A program made the translations under genes and the position numbers. Shown here one piece after another: positions 8,813 through 18,059 of a stretch of DNA of 64,000 bases. The notes beneath the pieces were generated by a model. That model did no database searches, had not been told where the DNA came from, and was given only the letters and a program-made list of their open reading frames with translations. Source of the stretch: Microbispora rosea (lineage in GTDB: Bacteria > Actinomycetota > Actinomycetes > Streptosporangiales > Streptosporangiaceae); NCBI RefSeq assembly GCF_900156315.1, contig NZ_FTNI01000006.1, positions 186,001 to 250,000 on the forward strand, read 5' to 3'. The stretch's first letter is position 1. Each line of letters starts with the position of its first letter.

Positions 8813-9373
8813 GTGATCATGGATCTCATGACATCACTCGATCACGACCGGAAGAGCCATGCGACCGTGCGGCCGCTCACCGCTGAGGACATCCCCTGGA
8901 CGCGAGAGTTGTTCACCGAGCGGTGGGGAGGAGTCGTATCGGTCAGCCGGGGCGTCGCCCACGACACGACGGCGCTGCCCGGATTCGTCGCGCTGCTCGA
9001 CGGGGAGCGCGCGGGCGTCGCCACCTACAGAATCGCCGGCGGGGAGTGCGAACTCGTCACGCTCGACTCCGTACGCGAAGGCGCCGGAGCGGGCACCGCC
9101 CTCGTCGACGCCGTGGCCGGAGCGGCGCGCGCCGGGGGCGCGGCTCGGCTGTGGCTGGTGACGACGAACGACAACCTCCGCGCGCTGCGCTTCTACCAGC
9201 GGTATGGCTTCGACCTCGTCGCCGTGCACCGCGACGCCGTCGCACGCTCGCGCGAACTCAAGCCGTCGATCCCCGAGATCGGTCTCGACGGCATCCCCCT
9301 CCGCCACGAGCTCGAACTCGAACTGCCTTCGCGTCTGCTCCGGCTCAGCCCGACTCGATCTCCAGAGTGCTGA
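8813..9373 (+). CDS. GNAT-family N-acetyltransferase
   Basis: An acetyltransferase of about 180 residues. The acetyl-CoA loop is degenerate but recognisable (LVTLDSVREGAGAGTALVDAV, about residues 80-100), followed by RLWLVTTNDNLRALRFYQRYGFDLV, the usual motif B tail. The substrate is unknown. GTG 8813 and ATG 8819 or 8828 are all possible starts and none has a convincing ribosome site. Its last 29 bases overlap the convergent gene at 9345, so the two mRNAs share complementary 3' ends. Confidence 0.75.
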   Translation: MIMDLMTSLDHDRKSHATVRPLTAEDIPWTRELFTERWGGVVSVSRGVAHDTTALPGFVALLDGERAGVATYRIAGGECELVTLDSVREGAGAGTALVDAVAGAARAGGAARLWLVTTNDNLRALRFYQRYGFDLVAVHRDAVARSRELKPSIPEIGLDGIPLRHELELELPSRLLRLSPTRSPEC

Positions 9374-9668
9374 CCCGGTTGCGGGCCTCCAGCATGCCCT
9401 CCCGGTAGAGGTCGTCCCACGCGGGGTCGTCGTCGCGGATGGCCTTGACCGTCTGCCTGGTCAGCTCCACCGGCCCGTTGGGGCCGGGAGCCACCTTGCG
9501 TACGACGATCAAAGTCCACCCGTTCTCCATGACCGTGTCGGTCTCCCAGCGGGCCGAGCCGGCCGCCTCGCGCCGGGACGCCGGTTTACCGCCGCGGGCG
9601 AGCGTCACGAGCAGATACACGAGCACGGCGATGACGATGAGTGTCACCGGAAGGGCGAGCAGGCGCAT
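9345..9668 (-). CDS. Small single-pass membrane protein, partner of the SPFH protein
   Basis: 107 residues. One N-terminal hydrophobic helix (LLALPVTLIVIAVLVYLLVT, residues 3-22) anchors a soluble tail (ENGWTLIVVRKVAPGPNGP, then an acidic helix around AWDDLYREGMLEARNRV). No family is recognised. It starts 15 nt after the stop of the SPFH gene and is very likely cotranscribed with it, so a joint membrane role is plausible. Confidence 0.62.
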   Translation of the reverse strand: MRLLALPVTLIVIAVLVYLLVTLARGGKPASRREAAGSARWETDTVMENGWTLIVVRKVAPGPNGPVELTRQTVKAIRDDDPAWDDLYREGMLEARNRVSTLEIESG

Positions 9669-9683
9669 CGGGGGTCCGGCTCC

Positions 9684-10694
9684 CTACTTGGTGGGCAGAG
9701 CGACCCCTCCAGTATTGCCCGGCGCGTACACCGTGATGCCCTGGGGCAGGGCCTTCAGCTTCTCGATCTCCGCGCATGTGGGGCACTTGTTATAGCCGTC
9801 CTGCCGGGCCTTGTTGGCGTCCGCCTCCGCGCGCGCCTGGGCGACCTTCGCCTGCGCCTCGGTGACCTTCGCGAACGCGGCCTGCGCCTGGTTGACCGCC
9901 TCCTGGACCTCGGTCGGCAGGGTCACCCGGGAGAGGTTGAAGTGGATGCCGGTGAGGAAGTCGGCGCCGAGGGTCGCCTTGAGGTCCTCGGCCAGGCTCG
10001 TGTTCACCGCTTCCTGGATCTTGGCGATGTTCGCGTTGTTGCCCTGCTGCGGCACGCCTCCGGTCTGCTGGCCGCCGCTGTTGTTCTGCACGAGCGCGCA
10101 GGAGGAGACCAGTTGAGCGCAGCGGAAGTTGTTGATCTGGGTGCGCAGGTCGTTGTCGATCACCGGCCGGATGATCTGGTCGAGGAAGGCCGACCAGCCC
10201 TCGTCGCCCTCCCAGGGGTAGTAGGTCCCGCCGTTGGTGCTGCGGAACTTGCGCGTGCCGAACTTGTCGTCGAACGACTTCAGCGTCTGGTGGTCGAGGT
10301 TGAGGCCGAAGTAGAGCGTGCCCTCGATGCCCATGTTGACGCCGTCGCCGCTCGGCACGTTGACCACGTCGACGCCGGACCTCTCGCCGTGGCCGGCGTC
10401 GGAGGTGATCGTGTAGAACCGCTGCTGCGCCGGATAGCGGTGCATCTGGGACCACCAGCCGATCCAGGTCACGCCAGAGCCCGGGTCGATGACCTGGCGA
10501 ACCTTGTTGTCGTCGAGCGGCCCGCCGTCGCGCACGACCGCCACCTCGCCGCCGCTGGTGCGCTCGAACCCGCTGAACGCGCCGATCAGAGACGGCGCTC
10601 CGACCACGATGAGCGCGAGGATCACCAGGATGGCGATGCGGCGGAAGGACCGGCGTGACGTGCCGCCGGAGGCGGAGGGAGTGCGGCTGGGCAT
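9684..10694 (-). CDS. SPFH/Band 7 domain membrane protein
   Basis: 336 residues. After a basic start, one membrane helix (IAILVILALIVVGAPSLIGA, residues 20-39) is followed by an SPFH domain (about 45-250) and an Ala/Glu/Gln-rich coiled coil (VQEAVNQAQAAFAKVTEAQ and on, about 265-305). The C-terminus carries CPTC followed by a 30-residue tail (GITVYAPGNTGGVALPTK). A Gln/Gly/Asn-rich insert sits near residue 205. SPFH proteins form membrane microdomain scaffolds; the exact role here is unknown. Followed by the small membrane protein at 9345-9668. Confidence 0.82.
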   Translation of the reverse strand: MPSRTPSASGGTSRRSFRRIAILVILALIVVGAPSLIGAFSGFERTSGGEVAVVRDGGPLDDNKVRQVIDPGSGVTWIGWWSQMHRYPAQQRFYTITSDAGHGERSGVDVVNVPSGDGVNMGIEGTLYFGLNLDHQTLKSFDDKFGTRKFRSTNGGTYYPWEGDEGWSAFLDQIIRPVIDNDLRTQINNFRCAQLVSSCALVQNNSGGQQTGGVPQQGNNANIAKIQEAVNTSLAEDLKATLGADFLTGIHFNLSRVTLPTEVQEAVNQAQAAFAKVTEAQAKVAQARAEADANKARQDGYNKCPTCAEIEKLKALPQGITVYAPGNTGGVALPTK

Positions 10695-10829
10695 ATGGGC
10701 TCCTTGGGGGGCGCCTCGGGACCGGTTGCGGTACCGGGGAAAAGCTCACGTGTCGTCGGCCAGGACAACGTAGCAGTCTGGTGCTCCGGTTCCGGGACGG
10801 CCGATGGTCGGGAGAAGGCGCCCAACCGC

Positions 10830-10865
10830 CCCCGTACGGCAGACCGGGCGGCCCGCCGTACGGGG
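10830..10865 (-). terminator. Hairpin terminator after the second carbonic anhydrase
   Basis: A perfect 11-bp stem, CCCCGTACGGC (10830-10840) and GCCGTACGGGG (10855-10865), with a 14-nt GC-rich loop, begins 6 nt after the stop codon of the minus-strand carbonic anhydrase gene. No T run. Confidence 0.75.
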
Positions 10866-10871
10866 TGGGGT

Positions 10872-11372
10872 TCAGAACTCGACGGGCTGGAGCCGTCCCG
10901 TGTGCACGTCGTACAGCGCGCCGCCCACAACGAGGTCATCGGGCAGGTAGGGGCTGGACTTGATGCGGGTGATGTCGTGCCACAGCGCGGCCCGCTGGTC
11001 GGGGACGGTCTGGAAGTCGAGGCTGCGGGTGTCGACGCCGTAGTCGGCGGCGATGAGGTTGTGCACGTCCTCGTCGGTCGACTTGGACATCCGGCAGTCG
11101 GTGTGCGGCATCACCAGCACACGGTCGACGCCGAGCAGGTAGACGGCGAGGACCAGGGTCCGCAGCACGTCGTCGGTCACCCGCGCGCCCGCGTTGCGCA
11201 GGATCTTCGCGTCGCCCGCGGTCAGGCCGAGCAGCCCGAGCGGGTCGATGCGTGAGTCCATGCACGTCACGACCGCGAGCCCACGCGCCGCGCGGCCAGT
11301 GAGCCCGGAGTGGGTGAAGGTGCTGGCGTACTTCTCGTTGGCGTCCAGCAGATCGTCGAAAGCTCCGCTCAT
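10872..11372 (-). CDS. Beta-class carbonic anhydrase (second copy)
   Basis: A 166-residue short beta-carbonic anhydrase. Zinc ligands lie in CMDSRID and MPHTDCRM; the central block ILRNAGARVTDDVLRTL is typical. It differs from the copy at 8.2 kb in having Arg rather than Gly after the second zinc cysteine (HTDCR against HTDCG), so the two are probably old paralogues with different activity or regulation. ATG 11372 is used; twelve further codons upstream are possible but not family-like. The gene ends in a strong terminator. Confidence 0.86.
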   Translation of the reverse strand: MSGAFDDLLDANEKYASTFTHSGLTGRAARGLAVVTCMDSRIDPLGLLGLTAGDAKILRNAGARVTDDVLRTLVLAVYLLGVDRVLVMPHTDCRMSKSTDEDVHNLIAADYGVDTRSLDFQTVPDQRAALWHDITRIKSSPYLPDDLVVGGALYDVHTGRLQPVEF

Positions 11373-11510
11373 GTCACAGATGTTGCCCGATGCCCTCCAG
11401 CCGGTCATGCAGGGGGGCGGGCTTTTGGGCGTTCCCGGCGGCTGGCGATTACCCGCGACACCAGTATAAGGTTTTCACCGGTGTTCAACCGCGGAGGAGA
11501 AGAGGTCACC

Positions 11511-11873
11511 ATGAGCGCTGTCGCACGTGTGCACTCGGTCGTGCTCGACTGCCCGGAGCCGAAGGCACTGGCCGGCTTCTACGCCGGGCTGCTCGGCTGG
11601 GACGTCGCCGACGAGGAGGAGGACTGGGTCACGCTCGCCGGCGACCAGACCCGGATCGCCTTCCAGCGGGTCCCCGAGTACGTGCCCCCGGTCTGGCCGT
11701 CCGCCGAGCACCCGCAGCAGTTCCACCTCGACCTGAGCGTGGAGGACATCGCCGAGGCGGAGAAGCGGGTGCTCGCCCTGGGGGCCGTCAGGCACGAGCA
11801 CCAGCCGGGCGAGGGCGGCTGGACGGTCTTCCTCGACCCGGCGGGGCATCCGTTCTGCCTGGTCACCGAGTGA
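11511..11873 (+). CDS. VOC (glyoxalase/bleomycin resistance-like) family protein
   Basis: 120 residues with the two beta-alpha-beta-beta-beta halves of a vicinal-oxygen-chelate fold: VHSVVLDCPEPKALAGFYAG at the start and GWTVFLDPAGHPFCLVTE at the end. These short glyoxalase-like proteins bind a metal or a small hydrophobic ligand; the reaction is unknown. The start is ATG 11511 with GGAGGAGAAGAGG directly upstream. It is convergent with the DUF3817-type gene. Confidence 0.8.
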   Translation: MSAVARVHSVVLDCPEPKALAGFYAGLLGWDVADEEEDWVTLAGDQTRIAFQRVPEYVPPVWPSAEHPQQFHLDLSVEDIAEAEKRVLALGAVRHEHQPGEGGWTVFLDPAGHPFCLVTE

Positions 11874-11882
11874 GCTGACGCC

Positions 11883-12170
11883 TCAGCCCAGGGGGCCGGC
11901 GGCGGCCTTCGCCCGCGGCGTGCGCGCGAGGCGCCGCAGGACGAGAAGGCCGCCGATTCCCGGTAGCCAGGCCAGCGCCTTGCCGGTCAAGTCGCATCCG
12001 GCGTCGCGGACGGCGGCCACGACGACGACCAGGTATGCGCAGCCGTGCAGGGGGCCGACGAGCGAGGAGACGGCCGGCAGGTGCACGGTGGCCAGATTGG
12101 CCAGGAGGACCGCCAGGGACCCCAGCTCGACGGCGGCGGCGACGCGCAGGGCGGAATGAGGGCGTGGCAT
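11883..12170 (-). CDS. DUF3817-like small membrane protein
   Basis: 95 residues with three hydrophobic helices (LRVAAAVELGSLAVLLANL; LHGCAYLVVVVAAV; ALAWLPGIGGLLVL) and a basic C-terminus. The arrangement VAAxELGSL ... PLHGCAY is that of DUF3817 integral membrane proteins. It begins 2 nt after the stop of the DUF2269-like gene and closes a three-gene minus-strand operon. Function unknown. Confidence 0.72.
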   Translation of the reverse strand: MPRPHSALRVAAAVELGSLAVLLANLATVHLPAVSSLVGPLHGCAYLVVVVAAVRDAGCDLTGKALAWLPGIGGLLVLRRLARTPRAKAAAGPLG

Positions 12171-12172
12171 GG

Positions 12173-12706
12173 TCAGACTCCCGTGGTCGAGCCGGGGCGG
12201 ACGATCATCAGCACCGTGACGGCCGCCCACAGCAGGTTGAAGACGCCGGTCAGCATGGCGAGACTCGCCACCCCGCCGCCGGCGTCGGCGGGCGTGGAGT
12301 CCCCGGCGGCGAGCCGGGCGAGGACGGCGTCCTGGCGCGGCAGGACCGCCAGGGTAAGGACTCCGGCCGCCGCGGCGGTGAGCAGGATGGACGCGATCAC
12401 CCACGCGTCGCGCAGCACGCCGAGGCTGCTCGCCGTGGCGAACCCGAAAACCGGTACGGCCAGGCCCGCGACGGCGTAGACGCGGCAGATGCGATGCAGG
12501 ACGCGGAGCGCGGCCACGCCGCCGGTCTGTGTGCCCTGCTCCGCCGCGTCCTGGTCCGCAGTGCCCCGATCCGTCGCGCCCCGATCCGTCGCGCCCCGAT
12601 CCGGCAAGCGACGTGCGGCGGCGGGAAACATGCTCGCCGCCACGGCGACCGGGCCGACCGCGAGGATCGCGGCGAGGACGTGAACGGTCAGGAGGAATTT
12701 CGTCAT
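12173..12706 (-). CDS. DUF2269-like integral membrane protein
   Basis: 177 residues, four membrane helices: FLLTVHVLAAILAVGPVAVA, a second near YAVAGLAVPVFGFATA, a third at WVIASILLTAAAAGVLTLAV and a last at LAMLTGVFNLLWAAVTVLMI. The first helix with its LTVHVLAAILAVGP motif is the DUF2269 hallmark. A hydrophilic loop after helix 1 consists of a tandem pentapeptide (DRGAT repeated) encoded by a 15-bp DNA repeat. ATG 12706 overlaps the TGA of a 58-codon frame upstream. The divergent GlxA-type regulator may control it. Confidence 0.75.
   Translation of the reverse strand: MTKFLLTVHVLAAILAVGPVAVAASMFPAAARRLPDRGATDRGATDRGTADQDAAEQGTQTGGVAALRVLHRICRVYAVAGLAVPVFGFATASSLGVLRDAWVIASILLTAAAAGVLTLAVLPRQDAVLARLAAGDSTPADAGGGVASLAMLTGVFNLLWAAVTVLMIVRPGSTTGV
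12561..12605. repeat. 15-bp in-frame tandem repeat in the DUF2269-like gene
   Basis: Three units of GCGCCCCGATCCGTC (12561-12575, 12576-12590, 12591-12605) with one or two changes each. Fifteen bases equal five codons, giving DRGAT repeats in the loop after the first membrane helix. Confidence 0.85.
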
Positions 12707-12879
12707 CGTGCCCGATCCCCGATCAGCGGGCGGCGGGCGCGTCCCATGAGCCCGGGCAGGCCGGTCGCGAGAGCGCACCCGGGGGTCCGCGCGAACATCG
12801 CGGCCGCCCCCAGGGCCTCGCACGGCGTGAGAACACCCAGGGGATCGCACCCGTCGAACAGCACGAACTGGCCCGGCAT
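12703..12879 (-). CDS. Small 58-residue protein translationally coupled to the DUF2269-like gene
   Basis: The frame starts ATG 12879 with AAGGAGAGA 7-8 nt upstream and ends in TGA that overlaps the next ATG (ATGA). It reads MPGQFVLFDGCDPLGVLTPC and continues with a small Ala/Gly-rich part and a basic tail; it has three Cys. No family recognised. The good ribosome site and the ATGA coupling argue for translation; it could also act only as a leader that couples ribosomes to the membrane protein. Confidence 0.5.
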   Translation of the reverse strand: MPGQFVLFDGCDPLGVLTPCEALGAAAMFARTPGCALATGLPGLMGRARRPLIGDRAR

Positions 12880-13054
12880 CGCATTCTCTCCTTGTCATCG
12901 GCGGTGCGGTCACCAACCGTAGGAGTACGGCCCGGGCCGATCCCAGAGGCGAGAACGACAAAGACCAACGGATTCTCGCCAACTATCCTCGCCTGGGGAT
13001 TTGCGAATCAGCACTGGATATATCGCTGGCGGGATCCCGTCTATCGTGGCGATC

Positions 13055-14023
13055 GTGCACACCGTGGCGATCCTGGCACTGGACCATGTCGTGCCGTTCG
13101 ATCTGGCGACCCCCATCGAGGTGTTCGGGCGCACCCGTCTGCCGGACGGCCGGAGCCCCTACAGGGTGCGGGTGTGCGGGCCCGCCCCCGAAGTGGAGAC
13201 AGACGCGTTCGCCCTGCGCGTGCCGTACGGCGTGGACGCGCTGGCCGAGGCCGACACGGTCATCGTCCCCGGCCGCTCGGAGCGGGCGGGGCCGCCCCCG
13301 CCCGAGGCGCTGGAGGCGCTGCGCGACGCGGCCTCGCGGGGCACCCGCCTCGCCTCGATCTGCGTGGGCGCGTTCACACTCGCGGAGGCCGGGCTGCTGG
13401 ACGGCCTGCGGGCGACCACGCACTGGGCGGCGGCGCCCGTGCTGGCCCGGCGGTTCCCGCTCGTGGACGTGCGGCCTGACGTGCTCTACATCGACAACGG
13501 GCAGGTGCTGACCTCCGCGGGCGCGGCCGCCGGGCTCGACCTGTGCCTGCACATGATCAGGCGCGACCACGGCTCGGCCGTCGCGGCCGACGCCGCCCGC
13601 CTGTCGGTGATGCCGCTGGAGCGGGAGGGCGGTCAGGCCCAGTTCATCGTCCACGAGCACCCGCCGGTGCCCAGCGGTTCGGAGCTGGAGCCGGTGCTGG
13701 CGTGGATCGAGGACAACCTCGGCCGCGACCTGACCCTGCGGGAGATGGCGGCCCGCGGCGGGATGAGCGAGCGGACGTTCAGCAGGCGCTTCCGCCAGCA
13801 GACCGGCACCACGCCGCTGCAGTGGCTGCTGCGCGCCCGGGTCCGGCGGGCGCAGTATCTGCTGGAGAACACCGGCCACGGCATCGAGCGCATCGCCGCA
13901 CAGGCTGGTTTCGGGTCGCCGACCGCGTTCAGGGAACGGTTCAAGCGGGTCGTGGGGACCACGCCGCAGGCGTACCGCTCCTCGTTCCACTCCTCGTCTC
14001 GGGAGAGCCCCGCCGCCACCTGA
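13055..14023 (+). CDS. GlxA-type AraC-family transcriptional regulator (DJ-1/PfpI domain plus HTH)
   Basis: 322 residues. The N-terminal DJ-1/PfpI-like domain (about 1-185) has the elbow SICVGAFTLAEAGLLDGL, with Cys at the nucleophile position; these domains are sensors in this family. The C-terminal AraC double HTH (about 215-310) has LTLREMAARGGMSERTFSRR and IERIAAQAGFGSPTAFRERF. GTG 13055 is chosen because TATCGT (13042-13047) lies 7 nt before it, giving a leaderless mRNA, and the domain begins there. It is divergent from the three-gene membrane-protein operon, its likely target. Confidence 0.85.
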   Translation: MHTVAILALDHVVPFDLATPIEVFGRTRLPDGRSPYRVRVCGPAPEVETDAFALRVPYGVDALAEADTVIVPGRSERAGPPPPEALEALRDAASRGTRLASICVGAFTLAEAGLLDGLRATTHWAAAPVLARRFPLVDVRPDVLYIDNGQVLTSAGAAAGLDLCLHMIRRDHGSAVAADAARLSVMPLEREGGQAQFIVHEHPPVPSGSELEPVLAWIEDNLGRDLTLREMAARGGMSERTFSRRFRQQTGTTPLQWLLRARVRRAQYLLENTGHGIERIAAQAGFGSPTAFRERFKRVVGTTPQAYRSSFHSSSRESPAAT

Positions 14024-14066
14024 GCGCCACGCAAGGGCGCCGGGGCGGCGGCGGGAAGCTACGAGA

Positions 14067-16595
14067 CTACGAGACCGGCTCTTCGCCTCCGGTGTCGCCC
14101 GTGGTGGCCATGCCGCCCTCCGTCGCGGCGGCCTCCTCGTCGCCGTCAGCGCCGAGCGCGCCGCCGATCGCGGCGATGGCGTGCACGAGGCGCAGCCCCG
14201 AGCCGTCGCGGCGGCCGAGCTCCTCGGGCAGCGGCACCGGCTTGCCGGTCGAGGACACGGCCTTGACCGGCGCAGGGCCGGCGTAGGCGAGCAGCAGGAC
14301 GTCCTCGCCCTTCAGGAAGCGCTGGGCGCGCACGCCGCCGGTCGCCCGCCCCTTGGGCGGGAATTCGGCGTAGTCGGAGACCTTGCCCGCGCCCATCTGC
14401 GTGCCGGGCAGGGCGGTGGAGGAACCGGCGATCGTCACCACACGCGCCTCCCGCGTGGGATCGACCGCGCCGAAGAAGACCACCTTCGCGCCGCCGTCGA
14501 GGCGCACGCCCGCCATGCCGCCCGCGGGACGTCCCTGGGGCCGCACGACGGAGGCGGGGAAGCGCAGGAGTTGCGCGTCGCTGGTGATGAACACCAGGTC
14601 GTGGTCGGCGGAGGTCAGCTCGACCGCGCCGACCACCACGTCGCCGTCCCGCAGTCCGATCACCTCGAACTCGTCGCGGTTGACGGGATATTCGGGCGCG
14701 ACCCGCTTGACCACGCCCTGGCTGGTGCCGAGCGCGAGCCCCGGGCCGTCCGGGTCGAGCGAGCCCAGCCCGACGACCCTCTCGTCCGATTCGAGGGCGA
14801 CGTACTCCGACACCGGATGCCCGCCGGCGAGCGAGGGCGGATTGGCCGAGGGCGGCAGCGCGGGCAGGTCGAGCACCGAGACCCGGATCATCCGGCCCTG
14901 GGAGGTCACCACGCCCACCTCGCCGCGCACGGTCGAGCGGACCACCGAGACCAGCACGTCGTGCGCCGTCCGGTCGCCCTCGCCGGAGACCGGCGAGGCG
15001 TCGGTCGTACGGGCGAGCAGGCCTGTGGACGACAGCAGCACCAGGCAGGGATCGTCGGCCACCTCCAGCGGCACGACGGCGGCCCTGGCGGCCTCCGACG
15101 ACTCCAGCAGGACCGTGCGGCGCGGCGTGCCGTACGTCTTGGCCACCTCGGCCAGCTCGGACGACACGACCTTGCGCAGCCGGTCCTCCGAGCCGAGGAT
15201 CTCGTTCAGCTCGGCGATGTCGGCCTGGAGCTGCTCCTTCTCGCGGTCGAGCTCCAGCTTGTCGTAGCGGGTGAGGCGGCGCAGCGGGGTGTCGAGGATG
15301 TAGTTGGCCTGGATCTCGCTCAGCTCGAAGGTCTCCATGAGCCCCGCGCGGGCCTGCGCGGTGTCGTCCGAGTTGCGGATGACCCGGATGACCTGGTCGA
15401 TGTTGAGCAGCGCGATGATGAGGCCGTCGACGAGGTGGAGCCGTTCCTCGCGCTTGCGCAGCCGATAGAGCGACCGCCTGCGCACCACGTCGAGCCGGTG
15501 GTCCACGTAGACCGACAGCAGCTCGCGCAGGCCGAGCGTGCGCGGCTGGCCGTCGACGAGGGCGACGTTGTTGATGCCGAAGGTCTCCTCCATCGGCGTC
15601 AGCCGGTAGAGCTCCTCCAGCACGGCCTCGGGGTTGAAGCCGTTCTTGACCTCGATGACCAGGCGCAGGCCCTTGTGCCGGTCGGTCAGGTCCTTGAGAT
15701 CGGCGATGCCGGTGAGCCTCTTCGCGTTCACCAGCTCTTTGATCTTGGTGATCACCCGCTCGGGGCCCACGTTGAACGGCAGCTCGGTGACGACGATGCC
15801 CTTGCGGCGCGGCGTGACCTGCTCGATCGTCGCCTTGGCCCGCATCTTGAAGGTGCCGCGGCCGGTCTCGTAGGCGTCCCTGACGCCGTTCAGGCCGATG
15901 ATCGTGCCGCCGGTCGGCAGGTCGGGGCCCGGGACGAAGCGCATGAGCTCGTCGAGCGTCGCGTCCGGCTTCCTGATCAGGTAGCGGGCCGCCGCGACGA
16001 CCTCGCCGAGGTTGTGCGGGGCCATGTTGGTGGCCATGCCGACCGCGATGCCGGAGGCACCGTTGACCAGCAGGTTGGGGAACGCCGACGGCATGACCGA
16101 CGGCTCGGTCTCCTGGCCGTCGTAGTTGGGCTTGAAGTCGACGGTGTCCTCGTCGATCGACTGCACCATGAGCATGGCGGCCGGGGCGAGGCGGGCCTCG
16201 GTGTACCGCATCGCCGCGGGCAGGTCGTCGAGAGAGCCGAAGTTGCCGTGCCCGTCGACCAGCGGCAGACGCATCGAGAACGGCTGCGCGAGCCGTACGA
16301 GCGCGTCGTAGATCGCCGAGTCGCCGTGCGGGTGGAGCTTGCCCATCACCTCGCCGACGACGCGGGAGGACTTGACGTGCCCGCGGTCGGGCCGCAGGCC
16401 CATCTCGCTCATGGAGTAGAGGATGCGGCGCTGGACGGGCTTGAGTCCGTCGCGCGCGTCGGGCAGCGCGCGCTGGTAGATCACCGAATAGGCGTACTCA
16501 AGGAAGCTCGTCCGCATCTCCGCGGAGACGTCGATGTCGACGATCCGCTCCTCGAAGTCCTCGTCCGGCGGGGGTGTCGTCGTGCGTCGGGCCAT
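14067..16595 (-). CDS. parC: DNA topoisomerase IV subunit A / GyrA-type subunit
   Basis: 842 residues. The breakage-reunion domain contains [19 protein letters not shown], the [17 protein letters not shown] block and the catalytic Tyr in [12 protein letters not shown]. The long coiled coil near residues 440-490 ([19 protein letters not shown]) is followed by the beta-pinwheel C-terminal domain. A true GyrA box is missing; only a degenerate [10 protein letters not shown] is seen, so the enzyme should relax and decatenate rather than supercoil. It pairs with the ParE-type subunit 6 kb away on the opposite strand. The start is ATG 16595. Confidence 0.9.
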   Translation of the reverse strand: MARRTTTPPPDEDFEERIVDIDVSAEMRTSFLEYAYSVIYQRALPDARDGLKPVQRRILYSMSEMGLRPDRGHVKSSRVVGEVMGKLHPHGDSAIYDALVRLAQPFSMRLPLVDGHGNFGSLDDLPAAMRYTEARLAPAAMLMVQSIDEDTVDFKPNYDGQETEPSVMPSAFPNLLVNGASGIAVGMATNMAPHNLGEVVAAARYLIRKPDATLDELMRFVPGPDLPTGGTIIGLNGVRDAYETGRGTFKMRAKATIEQVTPRRKGIVVTELPFNVGPERVITKIKELVNAKRLTGIADLKDLTDRHKGLRLVIEVKNGFNPEAVLEELYRLTPMEETFGINNVALVDGQPRTLGLRELLSVYVDHRLDVVRRRSLYRLRKREERLHLVDGLIIALLNIDQVIRVIRNSDDTAQARAGLMETFELSEIQANYILDTPLRRLTRYDKLELDREKEQLQADIAELNEILGSEDRLRKVVSSELAEVAKTYGTPRRTVLLESSEAARAAVVPLEVADDPCLVLLSSTGLLARTTDASPVSGEGDRTAHDVLVSVVRSTVRGEVGVVTSQGRMIRVSVLDLPALPPSANPPSLAGGHPVSEYVALESDERVVGLGSLDPDGPGLALGTSQGVVKRVAPEYPVNRDEFEVIGLRDGDVVVGAVELTSADHDLVFITSDAQLLRFPASVVRPQGRPAGGMAGVRLDGGAKVVFFGAVDPTREARVVTIAGSSTALPGTQMGAGKVSDYAEFPPKGRATGGVRAQRFLKGEDVLLLAYAGPAPVKAVSSTGKPVPLPEELGRRDGSGLRLVHAIAAIGGALGADGDEEAAATEGGMATTGDTGGEEPVS

Positions 16596-16782
16596 GTCGT
16601 GGTTTCCTGCGTGTCGAGGAGCCGGGCCCCGGCCCGTCGGAGCCGGGGAAGGTCAACGTCGGTGGTGTGTCTCGAACATTCTGCCGAGAGTTCACCCTGT
16701 TCGCGACTCACCACCATACTGCCGGGCTCGTGCCCGCCGTCCGGCTTCCCCGACGGGACAGCCCTTCGCGGCCCGGGGACGG

Positions 16783-17370
16783 TCAGTCGCGGGGGCCGGA
16801 GCCGGGCCAGGGACCGGGCGTCTCGCCCTCGTCCTCGTCACCCGGCGCGTTCAGCTTCTCGTCGTAGATCTGGAAGCCCCGGGCCTTGTAGTTCGCCAGC
16901 GCCGCCGGGCCGTCGAGGGAGCAGGTGTGCACCCACACCCGCCGGGTGGCCTCCCGCCCCGGCCAGCGCTCGGCGAGGTCCCAGGCGCGGGCCGTGGCCT
17001 CGCCCAGCAGCCACCCGCCGAGGCCCTGCCCGATCGCGTACGGCAGCAGTCCGAAGTTGGTGATCTCGACCGTGCCGCCGTCCTGGGCCACCAGCTCGGC
17101 GTACCCGGCGGGGGTGCCGCGCACCCAGGCCACCCAGGTCTCGACGCCCGGCCGGTCGAGCCAGTCCCTCCACTGCTTCCAGGTCCACGGCAGCCGGTTG
17201 GTCCACTGCCAGTCGCCGCCCACTGCCGTGTAGAGGAAGCGGCTGAACTCGGGGCTGGGGACCTCGGCGCGGACGACCTGCGCGGGGATCGCGGGGGTCC
17301 GTCCCGGCCGCAGGCCGGCGGGGCTGGTCTGTTCGAGATACCAGGTGGTCACGTCCATAGCGGGACTCAT
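16783..17370 (-). CDS. GNAT-family N-acetyltransferase
   Basis: 195 residues. The acetyl-CoA site reads VEITNFGLLPYAIGQGLGGW (Q-x-x-G-x-G/A loop IGQGLGG near residue 118), followed by VWVHTCSLDGPAALANYKARGF, the typical end of motif B. The N-terminal part (TWYLEQTSPAGLRPG) and a Trp-rich segment resemble the actinobacterial acetyltransferases linked to topoisomerase loci. The C-terminus is acidic and Pro/Gly-rich. The start may be 17370 or the Met at 17358. Confidence 0.78.
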   Translation of the reverse strand: MSPAMDVTTWYLEQTSPAGLRPGRTPAIPAQVVRAEVPSPEFSRFLYTAVGGDWQWTNRLPWTWKQWRDWLDRPGVETWVAWVRGTPAGYAELVAQDGGTVEITNFGLLPYAIGQGLGGWLLGEATARAWDLAERWPGREATRRVWVHTCSLDGPAALANYKARGFQIYDEKLNAPGDEDEGETPGPWPGSGPRD

Positions 17371-17534
17371 CCAACCACGACGCCCGTCCGGGTCGGTCCG
17401 GCCGTGGCCGCCGGCGCCTCACGTGCGCGCTTCCATCGGCGCCACCTGTGAGGAGAATCGGCATGTGTGTCCCATTTGTCCGGTTAAAGTCGTTCTTCGA
17501 TACCCTCCTCCCGGGAAAGGGAGGTGCTTCCGGG

Positions 17535-17996
17535 GTGTACGACGTCGTGAACCGGATGCTCAGGGCGATGAACGCGCACGATCTGGACGCGGTGTTGCGG
17601 TGCTACGCGCCGGGCGCGGTGGTGATCGGACCGGAGATGGAGGCGGGGGAGCCCGGGGAGATCGCTTCCTACATGCTGCAGATGTGGGACGGCTTTCCCG
17701 ATCTGCGCTTCACCCTCTGGGAGACGGTCACCCTCGCGGACGCGGTCGCGACCGAGATGACGGCGGCGGGCACGCACACCGGGCCCTACCTGGTCGCCGG
17801 GGGCGACATCCTCGCCCCGACCGGCCGGGGCATCAACGTGCGCGTCTCCTGGTTCTGGCACCTGGAGGACGGCCTCATCCAGAGTCAGCGCTTCTACTAC
17901 GACCAGCTCGAGATCTACGCGCAGCTCGGCCTGCGGTTGCCCCTGTGTTTCGGGGACGAGGGCGCCGGAAGCGGCGCGCCCGCAGACCGCGGCTAG
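17535..17996 (+). CDS. SnoaL-like (NTF2-fold) protein
   Basis: 153 residues that fit the SnoaL/NTF2 cone fold: VNRMLRAMNAHDLDAVLRCY at the start, MWDGFPDLRFTLWETV in the middle, and the strand-rich end WFWHLEDGLIQSQRFYYDQL. These proteins are often small-molecule isomerases or cyclases, but many have no known activity. GTG 17535 is chosen because GGGAGG lies 10 nt upstream; 29 upstream codons do not match the family. Confidence 0.75.
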   Translation: MYDVVNRMLRAMNAHDLDAVLRCYAPGAVVIGPEMEAGEPGEIASYMLQMWDGFPDLRFTLWETVTLADAVATEMTAAGTHTGPYLVAGGDILAPTGRGINVRVSWFWHLEDGLIQSQRFYYDQLEIYAQLGLRLPLCFGDEGAGSGAPADRG

Positions 17997-18059
17997 TTTC
18001 CGCCCCGCCTCTCCCGGTCGCGGCGGAAACGGTCGGCAGGACCTGGTACCAATGGGCGG

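Noticed and set aside
9345-9373. 29-bp convergent overlap of a GNAT gene and a membrane-protein gene as a regulatory antisense
   Set aside because: Short tail-to-tail overlaps are common; nothing points to a regulatory function.
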